A stretch of DNA of 38,142 nucleotides, from NCBI RefSeq assembly GCF_020782235.1, contig NZ_JAJGNO010000018.1, positions 1-38,142 on the forward strand. The letters run 5' to 3'. The notes beneath the pieces were generated by a model that worked only from the letters and a program-made list of their open reading frames with translations, did no database searches and had not been told where the DNA came from. The stretch comes from Sphingobium naphthae (GTDB lineage: Bacteria > Pseudomonadota > Alphaproteobacteria > Sphingomonadales > Sphingomonadaceae). Shown one piece after another: positions 8,014 to 17,845 of this stretch (position 1 is its first letter; every line of letters begins with the position of its first letter). A program made the position numbers and the translations under genes.

Positions 8014-8610
8014 CTACGGCATCGGTTTCGCCATGCCGGGCATGTCCTTCATCATCGCGTCATGATCTTCGGGTGCGCTGGCGATGGCGGCTTGATACTG
8101 TGCCGCCGACATTTTCGGCAATTGCCGGACAAAGGCGACCATATCCCAGATCAGTTCATCACTATGCGTCTTGCCCCATGCCGGCATGGCGGTCAGCTTG
8201 ACGCCGTGCTTGATGATCCAGAATTGCTCCTTCGCCGAGTGTTCCTGGTTGCGGAAGAGTTCTGGCGCGCTGGGATACAAACCTTGGCTGATTTCGCTCC
8301 TTTCCATGCCCGGTGCGAGGTGACACCCGCTACACATCTCCGTGTAGAGCCCGGCCCCGCTCTGGAGGCGCTTCACCTCCATCAAATTGGCCGGAACGAC
8401 GATGTTGCGCGACCGGACAGCGATCGAGCGCTCCCGCAATTGGTCGATTATCCAGTAGACGGGTTTGCTATGCGGCGCGTCGGCGCCGATATTGTAGACT
8501 CCCGCATACACCATGGCGCCACCGATCGCGCCGACTGCAAGCGCCGCTACAGCAATGAACCGGCCGCTCGGCAAATGCCGCTTCCATCCTGCTGCCCTGG
8601 AATCTGTCAT
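8014..8610 (-). CDS. Membrane-anchored c-type cytochrome
   Basis: 198 aa from ATG 8610, with GGAGG five bases upstream. One N-terminal membrane helix (about residues 18-40) is followed by a periplasmic domain with a single haem site CSGCH at residues 93-97. A distal Met is likely in KLTAMPAWGKTH, and DELIWDMVAFVRQLP is the usual terminal helix of class I cytochromes. The tail is Met/Asp/His-rich (DHDAMMKDMPGMAKPMP), echoing the copper-binding style of CopA and CopB. It lies upstream of the sigma module on the same strand and diverges from copC. It may pass electrons for copper oxidation, which is inference. Confidence 0.88.
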   Translation of the reverse strand: MTDSRAAGWKRHLPSGRFIAVAALAVGAIGGAMVYAGVYNIGADAPHSKPVYWIIDQLRERSIAVRSRNIVVPANLMEVKRLQSGAGLYTEMCSGCHLAPGMERSEISQGLYPSAPELFRNQEHSAKEQFWIIKHGVKLTAMPAWGKTHSDELIWDMVAFVRQLPKMSAAQYQAAIASAPEDHDAMMKDMPGMAKPMP

Positions 8611-8843
8611 TGCGTCCTCCCCAGCAAATGCTCTTGGGCGAGAGGTGATTTCGTGCCCATCCATTTGGTCATACGCACAGGTCGTAATCATCCCTCACGG
8701 AATGCAAAAATCATTGATGGACGCGTCCTGACGTGCCGCCGGATGGATCGCGCCTCAAATAAATATGGCTGCATCAATGAGGGGTCTCCCGCCGCCATGC
8801 GTAATTGGCTGTGTCGGCAGTACCGCCGCCAATGGAGAAATCG
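8611..8843. promoter_or_regulatory. Divergent intergenic region between cytochrome c and copC
   Basis: This 233-base spacer separates the leftward cytochrome gene from the rightward copCD pair and must hold at least two promoters. A local AT-rich patch (CAAATAAATATGG near 8756-8768) is the best opening region. No clear sigma-70 hexamers, copper-box palindrome or repeated ECF motif could be fixed by eye, so the regulator is not assigned from sequence. Confidence 0.45.
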
Positions 8844-9224
8844 ATGTTTCGAGAAGCAATCTTCGCGGTCGCCCTGGCCGCTTCTGCTGTTGTCGCTACC
8901 GCCGCGCAGGCGCATCCCAAACTGGCAACGGCATCGCCCGCAGCCGATGCAATGGTGGCAGCCCCGACAAAGATCCAGCTCGTCTTTACCGAAGCGCTCG
9001 TTGCACAATTTTCTGGCATCGACCTCACCATGACGGAGATGCCGGGCATGAAGATGGGGCCGATGAAGATCAACGGCGTCAAGGCCACCCTTGCTCCCGA
9101 CGGCAAGACCCTCGCTGCGACCTTCGCAAAGCCGCTGTCGGCCGGCACTTACAAAGTGGATTATCATGTCGTGTCCGCCGACACGCATCGCATCCAGGGC
9201 AGCTACACCTTCAAGGTCAAGTAA
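8844..9224 (+). CDS. copC: Copper resistance protein CopC (periplasmic copper carrier)
   Basis: 126 aa. Start placed at ATG 8844, which has GGAG six bases upstream; ATG 8832 lies inside that ribosome site. The signal peptide ends at AQA before HPKLATASPAADA, so the mature protein begins with the conserved N-terminal His that ligates Cu(II). Further conserved features are the MTEMPGMKMGPMK Met segment, DGKTLAATFAKPLSAGTY and DYHVVSADTHRIQGSYTF, which supplies the other His/Asp ligands. CopC delivers copper to or from CopD, encoded five bases downstream. Confidence 0.95.
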   Translation: MFREAIFAVALAASAVVATAAQAHPKLATASPAADAMVAAPTKIQLVFTEALVAQFSGIDLTMTEMPGMKMGPMKINGVKATLAPDGKTLAATFAKPLSAGTYKVDYHVVSADTHRIQGSYTFKVK

Positions 9225-9229
9225 CGCCC

Positions 9230-10165
9230 ATGCCGGACATGGTGGCGATTGCCGTCAGGCTGGGTCTTTATCTTGACCTCATGCTTCTCTTTGGGCTGCC
9301 GATGTTCGGGCTCTATACGTTGCGCGGGGCCGAGCGGAAATCCGGCTCGGTCCTGCGCTTCCGTCCCATCCTCGCCACCATCGCCCTGATCGGCATTGGA
9401 TTGTCGATTTTGGGCATGATGGTGCTGGCGGCATCTATGGGAGGCGTCCCGATCGGCGAGATTGATCGGGCGACGGTTAACATGGTGATCTCGGGAACGA
9501 CCACCGGCACCGTGTGGCAGGTGCGTATAGCCGCGCTCTTGTTGATGCTCTATTTTTCGATCGTGGGATGGCGACGGCCGAAATTTGCTTTGACAGCGCT
9601 TTCGATCACAGCCGGTGTTGCCCTCGCGACGCTGGCATGGACGGGTCACGGGGCGGCGGATGAAGGCACGCTTGGTTGGGTTCACCTGGGCGCTGACATC
9701 ATCCATCTTCTAGCTGCCGGGATATGGATCGGGGCGCTGTGTGCCTTGTGCCTTCTCATTTTTCGCCCGGCGGCCCGCATGGCCAAGGATCATATCCACC
9801 TTTCGCACCGGGCCTTGGACGGCTTTGCCAGGGTCGGCTCGATCGTGGTCTGCCTGCTCATCCTCTCGGGCCTAGTGAACAGTTGGGTATTGATCGGTCC
9901 ATCAAAACTGGGGATGCTCTTTACGAGCCTCTATGGTGCACTGCTCTTGGGGAAATTGCTGCTTTTCGGCGCGATGCTGTTGCTGGCGGCGGCCAATCGC
10001 TTCTTCCTGACGCCGGCGCTCGCAACCGCGTTGGAAGAAGGTGATGGCTCCTCTGCCGTCCGGTCGCTGCGGCGAAGCCTCCTGATCGAAAGCGGCTGTG
10101 CCATCGCGATCCTCGCACTGGTCGCCTGGCTCGGACTGCTGGCGCCTCCAGCGTCGGGAATGTGA
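9230..10165 (+). CDS. copD: Copper resistance protein CopD (inner membrane)
   Basis: 311 aa from ATG 9230, five bases after the copC stop; the same frame stays open far upstream but that part overlaps copC and is not used. About eight hydrophobic segments span the protein. Family features include the N-terminal LGLYLDLMLLFGLPMFGLYT, TGHGAADEGTLGWVHLGAD and IHLLAAGIWIGALCALCLLI, with His residues at membrane borders thought to bind copper. CopD is thought to move copper across the inner membrane with CopC. The gene pair is probably one transcript and converges with the next gene. Confidence 0.95.
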   Translation: MPDMVAIAVRLGLYLDLMLLFGLPMFGLYTLRGAERKSGSVLRFRPILATIALIGIGLSILGMMVLAASMGGVPIGEIDRATVNMVISGTTTGTVWQVRIAALLLMLYFSIVGWRRPKFALTALSITAGVALATLAWTGHGAADEGTLGWVHLGADIIHLLAAGIWIGALCALCLLIFRPAARMAKDHIHLSHRALDGFARVGSIVVCLLILSGLVNSWVLIGPSKLGMLFTSLYGALLLGKLLLFGAMLLLAAANRFFLTPALATALEEGDGSSAVRSLRRSLLIESGCAIAILALVAWLGLLAPPASGM

Positions 10166-10176
10166 GGGAGCGATTT

Positions 10177-11472
<1,296 letters not shown>

Positions 11473-11573
11473 TGTGCCTCACTGCGTCGATTAGCAAAGC
11501 TAGCATCCCGCCTGATTGCAAGCCAGATTCCTGATCGGCATCAAGTATAAAATGAGTGCCGCGCGCCTTCGGT

Positions 11574-11840
11574 TCATTGGATGTCGTCGGGGATGTGAAT
11601 GAGAAGATCGCGCGTATAATCGATGAGTAATCCTCCCATCGCAGCGCCGAAAACCGCTAGGACAAATAACAGAGCAAGCAATTTGGGGACAAAGCTGACG
11701 GTTTGTTCGTTAACCGACGTCGCGGCCTGGATGATCGAAATGTCCAGCCCGACGAGCCCCATGATGAGCAGAGGTGGCCCGGCCACCATCGCCATGACCC
11801 AAAGCGCACGCCCCATTGAGACGGAAAAGGGACTGTCCAT
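11574..11840 (-). CDS. fliQ: FliQ/SctS-family export-apparatus protein, solitary
   Basis: 88 aa from ATG 11840 with GGAGG upstream, the normal FliQ length. Two membrane helices flank the family signature: GLDISIIQAATSVNEQTVSF then VPKLLALLFVLAVFGAAMGG, ending in DYTRDLLIHIP. FliQ forms part of the export gate of flagellar or type III systems, always with FliP and FliR. Neither partner nor any other flagellar gene is in the window, so this is either a passenger from a flagellar cluster or a gene with a changed use. The frame is intact. Confidence 0.85.
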   Translation of the reverse strand: MDSPFSVSMGRALWVMAMVAGPPLLIMGLVGLDISIIQAATSVNEQTVSFVPKLLALLFVLAVFGAAMGGLLIDYTRDLLIHIPDDIQ

Positions 11841-11886
11841 TGTTCCTCCCGCACCGGTGGGGTTGTTGCGCGATACGGGACTGTTG

Positions 11887-11950
11887 CGGGGCGGGCGGAG
11901 CGAAGTGGGATCATGTTTCCGTTCCCTCTTCTCCAATGCCGCCCGCCCCG
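11887..11950. repeat. 12-bp GC-rich inverted repeat upstream of fliQ
   Basis: CGGGGCGGGCGG at 11887-11898 is the perfect reverse complement of CCGCCCGCCCCG at 11939-11950, with 40 bases between. It lies just upstream of the fliQ start in a stretch without other genes. It could be a regulatory site, a terminator remnant or a scar of rearrangement; the sequence does not decide. Confidence 0.45.
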
Positions 11951-12042
11951 TCCCACGCTGCGACCCGTGGGCACCTCAATGTCCGTCTCTTCCGATAACC
12001 TACATCTGACTTACGCATCGCCGCCGCCCACCCCTCGCGCCG

Positions 12043-12070
12043 CCCTGCATTTTTTCGAGAAATAGCAGGG
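12043..12070. promoter_or_regulatory. Hairpin in leader of the flavoprotein gene
   Basis: CCCTGC (12043-12048) pairs with GCAGGG (12065-12070), and inside it ATTT pairs with AAAT around a T-rich loop. It sits about 67 bases before the start of the flavoprotein gene at 12137. It may be an operator or a terminator closing upstream transcription; no T-tract follows on the plus strand, which argues against a standard terminator. Confidence 0.4.
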
Positions 12071-12136
12071 GCCATTGAGGGCAGACGCGCTCTGCCGCGT
12101 AATAGGAGTGAGGATAGACGTCAGCGAAAGGTGCGC

Positions 12137-13024
12137 ATGTACGACTGCGTTATCATCGGCGGAGGTCCCGCAGGTTTGACGGCAGCGACCTATTTGGGCC
12201 GGTTTCTTCGTCGCACGCTGCTCGTGGACGCCGGGGGCGGCCGTGCCGCCCATATTCCGACGACGCACAATCTTCTCGGATTCCCAGAAGGAATCTCCGG
12301 TGAGGAGCTGCTTTTGCGCATGCATCGACATGCCGCTCGCTATGGCGCGGAATTGGTGAGTGGCGTCGTTCAGGGTATCGCGTCAACCGAGACAGGCTTC
12401 GTCGTAAATATGGGACCGCAGTCCGTCGAGGCGCGAACGCTATTGCTCGCTCAGGGCGTGACAAACCACAAACCAAGGTATGCGCAGGAGGTCCACGATC
12501 GCGCTGTTGCGCGCGGCCTTATTCGCTATTGCCCAGTCTGTGACGGGTTTGAAGTTCGCGGAAAGAACGTAGCCGTCCTGGGCTGTTCGGACCATGGCGC
12601 GGCCGAGGCACGCTTCATTCGTCGGTATAGCGATACCGTGACGCTCCTTACCCAAGACGTTTCGCAGCTTTCACGAAGCGATGAGGGGGATTTGGCCCGA
12701 AGCGGGATCGTGGTCCAACGCGCGCCCATTCAAACCCTAGCGGTTTGCGATGACTCTATCCTCGTGAGCCTGGCCGATGGCCCACTGCTCAGCTTCGACA
12801 CCCTTTATGTCGCACTTGGAACTTCTCCCCGGTCGGAGTTGGCGCGCATGGCAGGTGCGGAGTTGAGCGCATCAGGTTGCATCATCGTCGATGAACATCA
12901 GCAAACGACGATTGATCGTCTTTTTGCGGCGGGAGACATTGTCGAAGGACTGGATCAAATCGCCGTAGCCGCCGGCCAAGCAGCCAAGGCGGCAACCGCA
13001 ATTCACAATCGCTTATCGAGGTAG
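12137..13024 (+). CDS. Thioredoxin-reductase-like NAD(P)/FAD oxidoreductase
   Basis: 295 aa from ATG 12137 (AAAGG five bases upstream; GTG 12131 is possible but poorly placed). The N-terminal FAD-binding motif is CVIIGGGPAGLTAATYLGR. A redox-active pair CPVCDG lies near residues 135-140, as in thioredoxin reductase. The NAD(P)-binding region follows at NVAVLGCSDHGAAEARF, and FAAGDIVEGLDQIAVAAGQA is the second FAD site. The protein is slightly shorter than TrxB. It precedes the copper ATPase by 93 bases on the same strand, so a role in keeping thiols or copper reduced is plausible but inferred. Confidence 0.85.
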   Translation: MYDCVIIGGGPAGLTAATYLGRFLRRTLLVDAGGGRAAHIPTTHNLLGFPEGISGEELLLRMHRHAARYGAELVSGVVQGIASTETGFVVNMGPQSVEARTLLLAQGVTNHKPRYAQEVHDRAVARGLIRYCPVCDGFEVRGKNVAVLGCSDHGAAEARFIRRYSDTVTLLTQDVSQLSRSDEGDLARSGIVVQRAPIQTLAVCDDSILVSLADGPLLSFDTLYVALGTSPRSELARMAGAELSASGCIIVDEHQQTTIDRLFAAGDIVEGLDQIAVAAGQAAKAATAIHNRLSR

Positions 13025-13117
13025 GCAATGCTGAAGAGGTAAAGAGTTCAGCAGAGCGCTTGCCCCCGATATGATCGCAGATCCCCAGATAGGGAAACGT
13101 CAACAAGGAGACGTACT

Positions 13118-15481
13118 TTGCCCGAGTCCAAATCCGCTAGCCATGCTCACGCCCATAGCTGCTGCGCAGGCGGCAAGGACCAGGGTGCCATAACGGTAAT
13201 CGATCCGGTTTGCGGGATGACTGTAGATCCCGCGGTACCATCTCATCACGCCATCCATGCCGGGCACAGTTATCATTTCTGTAGCGCCAGTTGCCGATCC
13301 AAATTCGTGGCCGATCCCGAGCGCTATCTCAAACTGAAGGCGACCTTGCCGGAGATCTTGCCAGAGGGAGTGGTTTGGACCTGCCCCATGCATCCCGAGA
13401 TTCGGCAGGATCATCCGGGTCCCTGTCCCATCTGCGGCATGGCGCTGGAACCGGAAACAATCACGATGGATGCTGGTCCGAGCGCAGAGCTCATCGACAT
13501 GACTCGCCGGTTCTGGATCGCGCTTGCGCTAACCATCCCGGTCTTTTTTCTTGAGATGGGGGGACACTTGGTGCCGGCCATCCATCGGGCCGTGCCGGCG
13601 GTCGCTTCGGCCTGGGTTCAGTTCGCCTTGGCGACGCCAGTGGTGCTGTGGGCGGGCTGGCCGTTCTTTACGCGTGGCTGGGCCTCGCTCCGTACGCGCA
13701 ATCTCAACATGTTCACGCTGATCGCCATGGGCACTGGGGTAGCTTGGGCCTACAGCATTGTCGCGACGGCAGCGCCCGGCATCTTTCCCTCCGCATTCCG
13801 CGGAATGGGCGGGACCGTCGCAGTTTATTTCGAGGCAGCGGCCGTTATCACGGTGCTGGTTCTGCTCGGACAGGTTCTCGAGCTGCGCGCGCGGGAGCGA
13901 ACGTCGGGCGCGATCAAGGCGCTGCTCAACCTCGCACCCAAGATGGCGCGGCGGATCGCGCAGGACGGCAGCGAGGAGGAAGTCCCGCTCGATCTGGTCG
14001 CCGTCGGCGATCGCCTGCGCGTGAGACCGGGTGAGAAAGTCCCGGTCGATGGCACGGTGTGCGATGGGAGATCGTCGCTTGATGAGTCGATGGTGACCGG
14101 GGAATCGATGCCCGTGACCAAAGCCCTGGGCGACAAGGTCATCGGGGGTACGCTCAATCAGAGCGGTGCGCTCGTCATCGAGGCCGAGAATGTCGGGCGC
14201 GACACCATGCTCGCGCGAATTGTGCAGATGGTGGCGGACGCCCAGCGATCGCGGGCCCCGATTCAGCGCTTGGCCGATCAGGTCGCAGGCTGGTTCGTTC
14301 CTACAGTTCTGGCTATCTCGGTATTGGCGTTCGCCATCTGGGGGGTCTGGGGGCCGGAGCCGCGCTTGGCGCATGGCCTCATCGCCGCCGTCGCCGTGCT
14401 GATCATCGCCTGTCCCTGTGCTCTCGGATTGGCAACGCCGATGTCGATCATGGTGGGCGTGGGCCGCGGCGCCGGGCTTGGTGTGCTGATCAAGAACGCC
14501 GAGGCGCTCGAACGGCTCGAGAAAGTCGATACGCTGGTGATCGACAAAACCGGGACTCTTACCGAAGGAAAACCGTCTGTGACCCGGATCGTGCCGGCCG
14601 CGAACCATGATCCGAACGAACTGCTGCGTCTCGCGGCGGCGGTCGAACAGGCGTCCGAACATCCGCTCGCGCGAGCAATCGTTGCGTCGGCCGAAGCGCA
14701 GGATGTGAGAATTCCGGCAGTATCGGACTTCGTCTCGCCGACGGGCAAGGGCGCGCAGGGTATAGTCGAAGGCAAGCGCATCCTGCTTGGGAATGCACGC
14801 TTCCTTAAAGGTGAAGGCGTCGATGTCGCACCACTGATGGATGAGGCCGAGACACTTCGCAGCGATGGCGCCACAGGAATCTTCATGGCCATCGATGGCG
14901 AGGTGGCGGGCGCCTTTGGGATCGCCGATCCGGTAAAGGCGACCACTGCCGAAGCCCTGACATTGCTTAGGGCCGAGGGTATCGCGGTCGTCATGCTGAC
15001 TGGCGACAATCGCACCACCGCTGAGGCTGTGGCACGCAATCTCGGTATCGAGAAGGTTGAAGCCGAAGTGTTCCCGGACCAGAAAAGTGAGGTTGTCGAG
15101 CGGCTGAAGCGCGAAGGAAGGATTGTCGCGATGGCGGGCGATGGGGTCAACGATGCCCCGGCGCTCGCGGCGGCGGATGTAGGCATCGCGATGGGGTCGG
15201 GCACCGATGTCGCCATCGAGAGTGCGGGTGTGACCCTGCTGAAAGGCGATCTCACCGGCATCGTGCGGGCCCGGCGCCTCAGCGAGGCAACGATGGCCAA
15301 CATCCGCCAGAACCTCTTCTTCGCCTTCGTGTACAACGCTGCTGGCGTTCCGATCGCTGCCGGATTGCTCTATCCGTTCTTCGGGATACTTTTGTCGCCC
15401 ATCATCGCTGCGGCAGCGATGGCGCTGTCATCGGTCAGCGTGGTGAGCAATGCCCTCCGCCTCAACAGGGCACGCATATGA
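13118..15481 (+). CDS. copA: Cu(I)-translocating P1B-type ATPase
   Basis: 787 aa. The start is TTG 13118, seven bases after AAGGAG; no ATG occurs until residue 34. The N-terminus replaces the usual CxxC metal domain with a His/Cys run ([11 protein letters not shown]), a YHS-type domain ([11 protein letters not shown] ... [12 protein letters not shown]) and a heavy-metal-binding zinc-ribbon-like module ([11 protein letters not shown] ... [11 protein letters not shown]). The ATPase core is intact: TGES loop, CPC at about residues 432-434, DKTGT with the phosphorylated Asp at about 476, HP in [10 protein letters not shown], and [10 protein letters not shown]. The last helix has [15 protein letters not shown], typical of Cu(I) exporters. 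It pumps copper from cytoplasm to periplasm. Confidence 0.95.
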   Translation: MPESKSASHAHAHSCCAGGKDQGAITVIDPVCGMTVDPAVPSHHAIHAGHSYHFCSASCRSKFVADPERYLKLKATLPEILPEGVVWTCPMHPEIRQDHPGPCPICGMALEPETITMDAGPSAELIDMTRRFWIALALTIPVFFLEMGGHLVPAIHRAVPAVASAWVQFALATPVVLWAGWPFFTRGWASLRTRNLNMFTLIAMGTGVAWAYSIVATAAPGIFPSAFRGMGGTVAVYFEAAAVITVLVLLGQVLELRARERTSGAIKALLNLAPKMARRIAQDGSEEEVPLDLVAVGDRLRVRPGEKVPVDGTVCDGRSSLDESMVTGESMPVTKALGDKVIGGTLNQSGALVIEAENVGRDTMLARIVQMVADAQRSRAPIQRLADQVAGWFVPTVLAISVLAFAIWGVWGPEPRLAHGLIAAVAVLIIACPCALGLATPMSIMVGVGRGAGLGVLIKNAEALERLEKVDTLVIDKTGTLTEGKPSVTRIVPAANHDPNELLRLAAAVEQASEHPLARAIVASAEAQDVRIPAVSDFVSPTGKGAQGIVEGKRILLGNARFLKGEGVDVAPLMDEAETLRSDGATGIFMAIDGEVAGAFGIADPVKATTAEALTLLRAEGIAVVMLTGDNRTTAEAVARNLGIEKVEAEVFPDQKSEVVERLKREGRIVAMAGDGVNDAPALAAADVGIAMGSGTDVAIESAGVTLLKGDLTGIVRARRLSEATMANIRQNLFFAFVYNAAGVPIAAGLLYPFFGILLSPIIAAAAMALSSVSVVSNALRLNRARI

Positions 15482-15536
15482 ACAGGTTGAGCAACTGAAG
15501 GCGTAGTGAAATGCGCCCCTGACGGAATAGCACAAT

Positions 15537-16817
15537 TCAGCGGCTGCGATCCTTGCTGGGTGGGGCTGGCGAGGGTGCTTCGCCAAGCCGCGTGTCCAGT
15601 GCGCTGCCCGTTCTGATGCGGTCGGCTACGAGTTGGCGGGTGGATTCCCCGATGGAAACGACCATACGTGCGCTTTCTCCGCGCTCGCGGGCAGTCTGCA
15701 TGGCCGCATCGACAATGCCCTGTGCCGCTGCCAACCGGCTGTCGGCGATATTGCTTTCGGGCGAGTTCTTCAGGAACGCGGCGGCAAGTCGTTCCTGCCC
15801 GGGCGCGTGGCCAGGGGGCAGGATCGGTCGCTCCAGCGCGCGAACCGCACGCTGAAGCTGTACCGGCTGCTGGGCATTGATCTGCACACCCAAGGCCGCC
15901 CCGATCTCTCGCACGCGCTCCAGCGGCGTTTGCTCGGCGGAAATCACCGCATCGACCTGTCGCACCCCTAGATAGGTCAGGAGATGCGATTGATAGACCG
16001 GCCCCTTGGCATGTCGGACATAGGCCAATTCGGTGCGCGCGGCGGCAATCTTCTCTGACGGCGCATCCTGCCCGATCAGCGCCCTCAGACGCTCACCAGC
16101 CTGCTGGCGAGCGGGCGGAAGATACCGTTCCAGTTCCTCGCGCACCTTGTTCAAGGTGATGCGGTAACGCTGGGCTGTCGGAGGCGCGCGCTGGGGGAGC
16201 AAGGCGATCCCATGCGCGCCGATGCGCGCTTCCGGCGCAGCGTCACGCTGAACCGCAGCAGCAGCGAGCACGGATGCCATCGCGCGATGATCGCCCGTCA
16301 GGAAGCCATGTCGCGACGCATCCATCCAGAGTGTCTTATCGATCGAGGCGATGCGAATGGGATGGCCTGCCTCGCGCGCGATATGGGCGGCATGGTGGCG
16401 CATGGTGCGTCCATTGCCTTCGCGGAAAGGGTGAATGGCGTTGAGTTCGTTGATGTGGTTGCCAAGGCGGTCGAAAAACTCGTCACGTGCGATGCCGCGG
16501 AAGCCATTCTTCGCCGCCATGTCGGCGAACAGCTTTTCGAGTTCGCGGGCGATATAGAGGGGGGCGGCGAAGCTCGATCCGCCCTTCGCGATGATGACGC
16601 TGCGATCCTCGCCTGCCCAATCATACAGGTCCTGAAACAGATGCTTGTGTAGCGTTCGATAGCCATCGGCCGAACCGGGGAACGTCTGGCGAGCGACCTG
16701 TGCGCCGCGCGCCATCGTCAACCGACGCTCGGCTTCATTGAGCGTGGCATCGTCGGTAAGTCCAAGCCGGTTCCGCAATATGTCGGTGCCGGGATAGGTG
16801 TAAGGGTCGTCGGCCAA
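15537..16817 (-). CDS. Fic-domain toxin/AMPylase (VbhT-like) with long C-terminal extension
   Basis: 426 aa if started at TTG 16817, two bases after the stop of the antitoxin-like gene; the frame is open further upstream but there overlaps that gene. The N-terminal start (ADDPYTYPGTDILRNRLG) and HLFQDLYDWAGEDRSV match VbhT/BepA-type Fic proteins. The catalytic motif HPFREGNGR is intact near residues 130-138, so AMP transfer to a target protein is expected. About 220 C-terminal residues beyond the Fic fold are helical and Ala/Arg/Gln-rich, ending in a basic tail (PPSKDRSR). In VbhT this region is a BID T4SS-secretion domain; here no BID identity can be claimed by eye. Confidence 0.88.
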   Translation of the reverse strand: MADDPYTYPGTDILRNRLGLTDDATLNEAERRLTMARGAQVARQTFPGSADGYRTLHKHLFQDLYDWAGEDRSVIIAKGGSSFAAPLYIARELEKLFADMAAKNGFRGIARDEFFDRLGNHINELNAIHPFREGNGRTMRHHAAHIAREAGHPIRIASIDKTLWMDASRHGFLTGDHRAMASVLAAAAVQRDAAPEARIGAHGIALLPQRAPPTAQRYRITLNKVREELERYLPPARQQAGERLRALIGQDAPSEKIAAARTELAYVRHAKGPVYQSHLLTYLGVRQVDAVISAEQTPLERVREIGAALGVQINAQQPVQLQRAVRALERPILPPGHAPGQERLAAAFLKNSPESNIADSRLAAAQGIVDAAMQTARERGESARMVVSIGESTRQLVADRIRTGSALDTRLGEAPSPAPPSKDRSR

Positions 16818-16819
16818 TG

Positions 16820-17086
16820 TCAGCCTGCAACAGAGTGCATTCCCGGCTTGTAGAGGCCGAGAATGATCGAGGCCATCAGCGAGGGCGGGACGCCCTCGTC
16901 GAGCATTACGGCGAACATCGCATCGTCGCCATCGGTGGGCGTCATGTCCTCGATGACCAGATTGGCGCGCGCATCGGCAACGTCCTCTCGCCACAATGCG
17001 ACCTGCTCGGGCGTGCCGCGCTCGAAGTCCATGCCTCGAACACGCTCGCGAAATACCTCAAGGTTGATCTGCGCCATCCCGTTCAT
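16820..17086 (-). CDS. VbhA-like antitoxin of the Fic protein
   Basis: 88 aa from ATG 17086 (ATG 17077 is a close alternative; purine-rich GGGGAAAAGG precedes the first). It ends two bases before the Fic start, so the pair is coupled. The middle segment RANLVIEDMTPTDGDDAMF resembles the antitoxin helix of VbhA-type Fic inhibitors, in which a Glu reaches into the Fic ATP site; the Glu of VIEDM is the candidate. The C-terminal half (LDEGVPPSLMASIILGLYKP) is unlike classical VbhA. Assignment rests on size, order and this motif. Confidence 0.65.
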   Translation of the reverse strand: MNGMAQINLEVFRERVRGMDFERGTPEQVALWREDVADARANLVIEDMTPTDGDDAMFAVMLDEGVPPSLMASIILGLYKPGMHSVAG

Positions 17087-17205
17087 CCTTTTCCCCGTTA
17101 ACCCTACTCTGCCTATCGTGATTCCTCAACAAATCACTTGGTCGAGCGGTTGCGCAGCCGGGAAGATATGTCAGCCCCCCGGCTGCCGATCTGGACGGAT
17201 AAGTT

Positions 17206-17592
17206 TCAGTATTCATTCGATAACATGATCGTCAGAACGCGCTTGGTGCGTTGCGCGTCCCACGGTGCATCACTGCCGAAGTCCAGATTTGGCTCATAAT
17301 AGTCGATCTTCCAAAATACCGTCACCGCAACAGCCTCGTCATCCTCGGGCCGGTCCTGCGTCCAGTCACCCGATGCGAGGCGAAAAACCGCCCCGAAATC
17401 ATGCTCACCATAAGGGTCATTGTTGTCGTCGAATTTCGAGAACCGCGCGATCAACGCCAATGCGGCGGAACGGTCGGGATCGGGGAGAGCCTGAAACCCC
17501 ATCGTGACATTGGCGATGGACGTAACGCCGGGAATAGCGCGCGCCGCATCGTTCAAGCGGCGGATGGCATCGGTTTGCTCGGGGGTCTGCAT
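17206..17592 (-). CDS. DUF3768 family protein
   Basis: 128 aa from ATG 17592, with AAAGGA eight bases upstream. Family landmarks are clear: IRRLNDAARAIPG near the start, FDDNNDPYGEHDFGAVF in the middle, and FWKIDYYEPNLDFGSDAP then TKRVLTIMLSNEY at the end. DUF3768 proteins are common on alphaproteobacterial plasmids and have no established function that I know of. The gene lies about 50 bases downstream of the first copy of the large structured repeat and is followed by the antitoxin and fic genes on the same strand. Confidence 0.88.
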   Translation of the reverse strand: MQTPEQTDAIRRLNDAARAIPGVTSIANVTMGFQALPDPDRSAALALIARFSKFDDNNDPYGEHDFGAVFRLASGDWTQDRPEDDEAVAVTVFWKIDYYEPNLDFGSDAPWDAQRTKRVLTIMLSNEY

Positions 17593-17643
17593 CACTGGTT
17601 CCTTTCATCTGGCATGGGCTGCAAGGCCACGGGCCGGGCAACC

Positions 17644-17820
17644 CTGCCGTTCCGGCGAGGAACAGGATGGGGAGGGAGGGCGAGAATCTGCCGCTGGCGC
17701 GGGCGAGCCGTCATAGCGCGGCCGAAAAACCCGCAGGGCTTCGGATGCCGCGCTTGGCGGATTACACGGGCGGCCGATTGTCGTTCGGGGACGAAAGGGC
17801 AGCGCCCTTGGCGTTCCCCC
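17644..17820 (-). repeat. Structured leader element, copy A (short form)
   Basis: This is the proximal module of an element also found at 25403-25808 and 27700-28104. Shared blocks include TTCCGGCGAGGAAC (17648-17661), CTGGCGCGGGC (17694-17704) and GGGGACGAAAGGGCAG (17787-17802). A stem CCGAA (17722-17726) with TTCGG (17740-17744) occupies the place where the other copies have different but still paired bases. AGGGC-AGC-GCCCT forms a second hairpin at 17797-17809. Strand is given as minus because the downstream gene on that strand (DUF3768) starts about 50 bases away. The distal module of the other copies is absent. Confidence 0.8.
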
Positions 17821-17821
17821 G

Positions 17822-17844
17822 CGACACGCAGATAGGGCGTGTCG
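17822..17844 (-). terminator. Hairpin immediately after the 310-aa gene
   Basis: CGACACGC (17822-17829) pairs perfectly with GCGTGTCG (17837-17844) around a seven-base loop. On the minus strand it begins one base after the stop codon of the 310-aa gene. No U-tract follows, so it may be a processing or protective hairpin rather than a strong intrinsic terminator. It also abuts copy A of the structured element. Confidence 0.55.
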
Positions 17845-17845
17845 T

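Noticed and set aside
8765..9229. Extension of copD upstream through copC
   Set aside because: The extra residues are an Arg-rich shadow of copC; CopD starts properly at 9230.
16818..16994. N-terminal extension of the Fic protein
   Set aside because: It overlaps the antitoxin-like gene and is Arg/Cys-rich without similarity; homologous Fic proteins start near DPYT.
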